From PVC group bacterium (ex Bugula neritina AB1) (lineage in GTDB: Bacteria; GCA-001730085), in assembly GCA_001730085.1 (NCBI GenBank), contig MDLB01000023.1, forward strand, positions 1 to 5,229: a DNA stretch of 5,229 bases. Reading direction: 5' to 3'. Below, in pieces: positions 4,975 through 5,229 of the stretch. The notes under the pieces are model-generated. The model was not told where the DNA came from. It saw only the letters and a program-made list of their open reading frames with translations, and did not search any database. A program made the translations under genes and the position numbers. Position 1 is the first letter of the stretch; each line of letters opens with the position of its first letter.

Positions 4975-5229
4975 ATGAAAAAAGTTAAGAGTTTTAAATT
5001 TAAATTAAAATTAAAAAGTAAAGAACAAGAAATTACTTTGAAGAAAAATCTTGGTTGTAATCGTTTTGTTTGGAACAAAGCTCTTGCAATTCAAAATGAA
5101 AGACTGGAGAACAAGCAAAAGCTTTTGAGCTGGTACGAACTTGACTGGTGGAAAAATAATTTTTGGAAGAAAAGCGAAGAATATGATTTCTTAAAAGAGG
5201 TTTCGTCGCAACCACTTAATCAAACGTTG
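4975..5229 (+). CDS. tnpB: TnpB (IS200/IS605 OrfB) RNA-guided nuclease, N-terminal part
   Basis: The first 85 codons are present and open up to the window edge. They begin MKKVKSFKFKLKLKSKEQE, a short basic strand typical of the N-terminal OrfB/TnpB domain. NLGCNRFVWNKAL (25-37) matches the conserved (F/W)xxCRxVxNxAL helix, and LKEVSSQPLNQTL (73-85) matches the conserved segment that precedes the wedge and RuvC domains. Tryptophan-rich SWYELDWWKNNFWK (52-65) lies between them. The catalytic part lies outside, so activity cannot be judged. The start is the only reasonable one: GTG at 4971 meets a stop within six codons. The ribosome site is poor (AAAGTGTGTG), as is common for these genes. It has the same orientation as the tnpB fragment at the window start, but the two fragments do not overlap, so their relatedness cannot be measured here. 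Confidence 0.85.
   Translation, partial: MKKVKSFKFKLKLKSKEQEITLKKNLGCNRFVWNKALAIQNERLENKQKLLSWYELDWWKNNFWKKSEEYDFLKEVSSQPLNQTL

Noticed and set aside
5033-5215. Open frame on the minus strand (60 codons)
   Set aside because: Antisense to the TnpB N-terminal domain, whose conserved motifs show that the plus strand is the coding one.

Overview
The window is about two-thirds A+T by eye. It holds three complete chromosomal genes between remnants of IS200/IS605-type (TnpB) mobile elements. The DsbD carries an export signal and periplasmic thiol domains, so the cell is Gram-negative. The base composition and the CxxxC form of the DsbD N-domain (seen in alphaproteobacterial and chlamydial relatives) would fit an A+T-rich, possibly host-associated lineage. 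The sequence alone does not settle the phylum, and I name no species.

Layout: positions 1-135 are the last 44 codons of a TnpB RNA-guided nuclease. They are followed by nested inverted repeats and a hairpin (111-178) that look like the element's right end, which would also be the scaffold of its omega RNA. At 282-3283 there is a two-gene, translationally coupled unit. It encodes a Ste24/CAAX-type M48 membrane metalloprotease and a DsbD-type transmembrane disulfide reductase, joined by an ATGA overlap behind an AAGGAGG ribosome binding site. The convergent gene at 3267-4493 (minus strand) encodes a cation diffusion facilitator with a zinc-type His/Asp site and an extra C-terminal domain. Its stop overlaps the dsbD stop by 17 bp.

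The 481-bp gap at 4494-4974 has no intact gene but is dense in inverted repeats. It contains what looks like a decayed 3' end of another TnpB gene, a right-end-like sequence, and a perfect 14-bp palindrome. A second TnpB gene starts at 4975 and runs off the window at 5229, in the same orientation as the first.

How it works together: the protease and DsbD are both envelope proteins made from one message, which suggests linked envelope protein maintenance, although no direct functional link is visible. The metal exporter is a separate transcription unit. The TnpB pieces show that this locus has been hit repeatedly by the same kind of element. I see no clearly new multi-gene system. The most rewarding part is the TnpB/omega-RNA material at the two edges and in the 4.7-4.97 kb gap.
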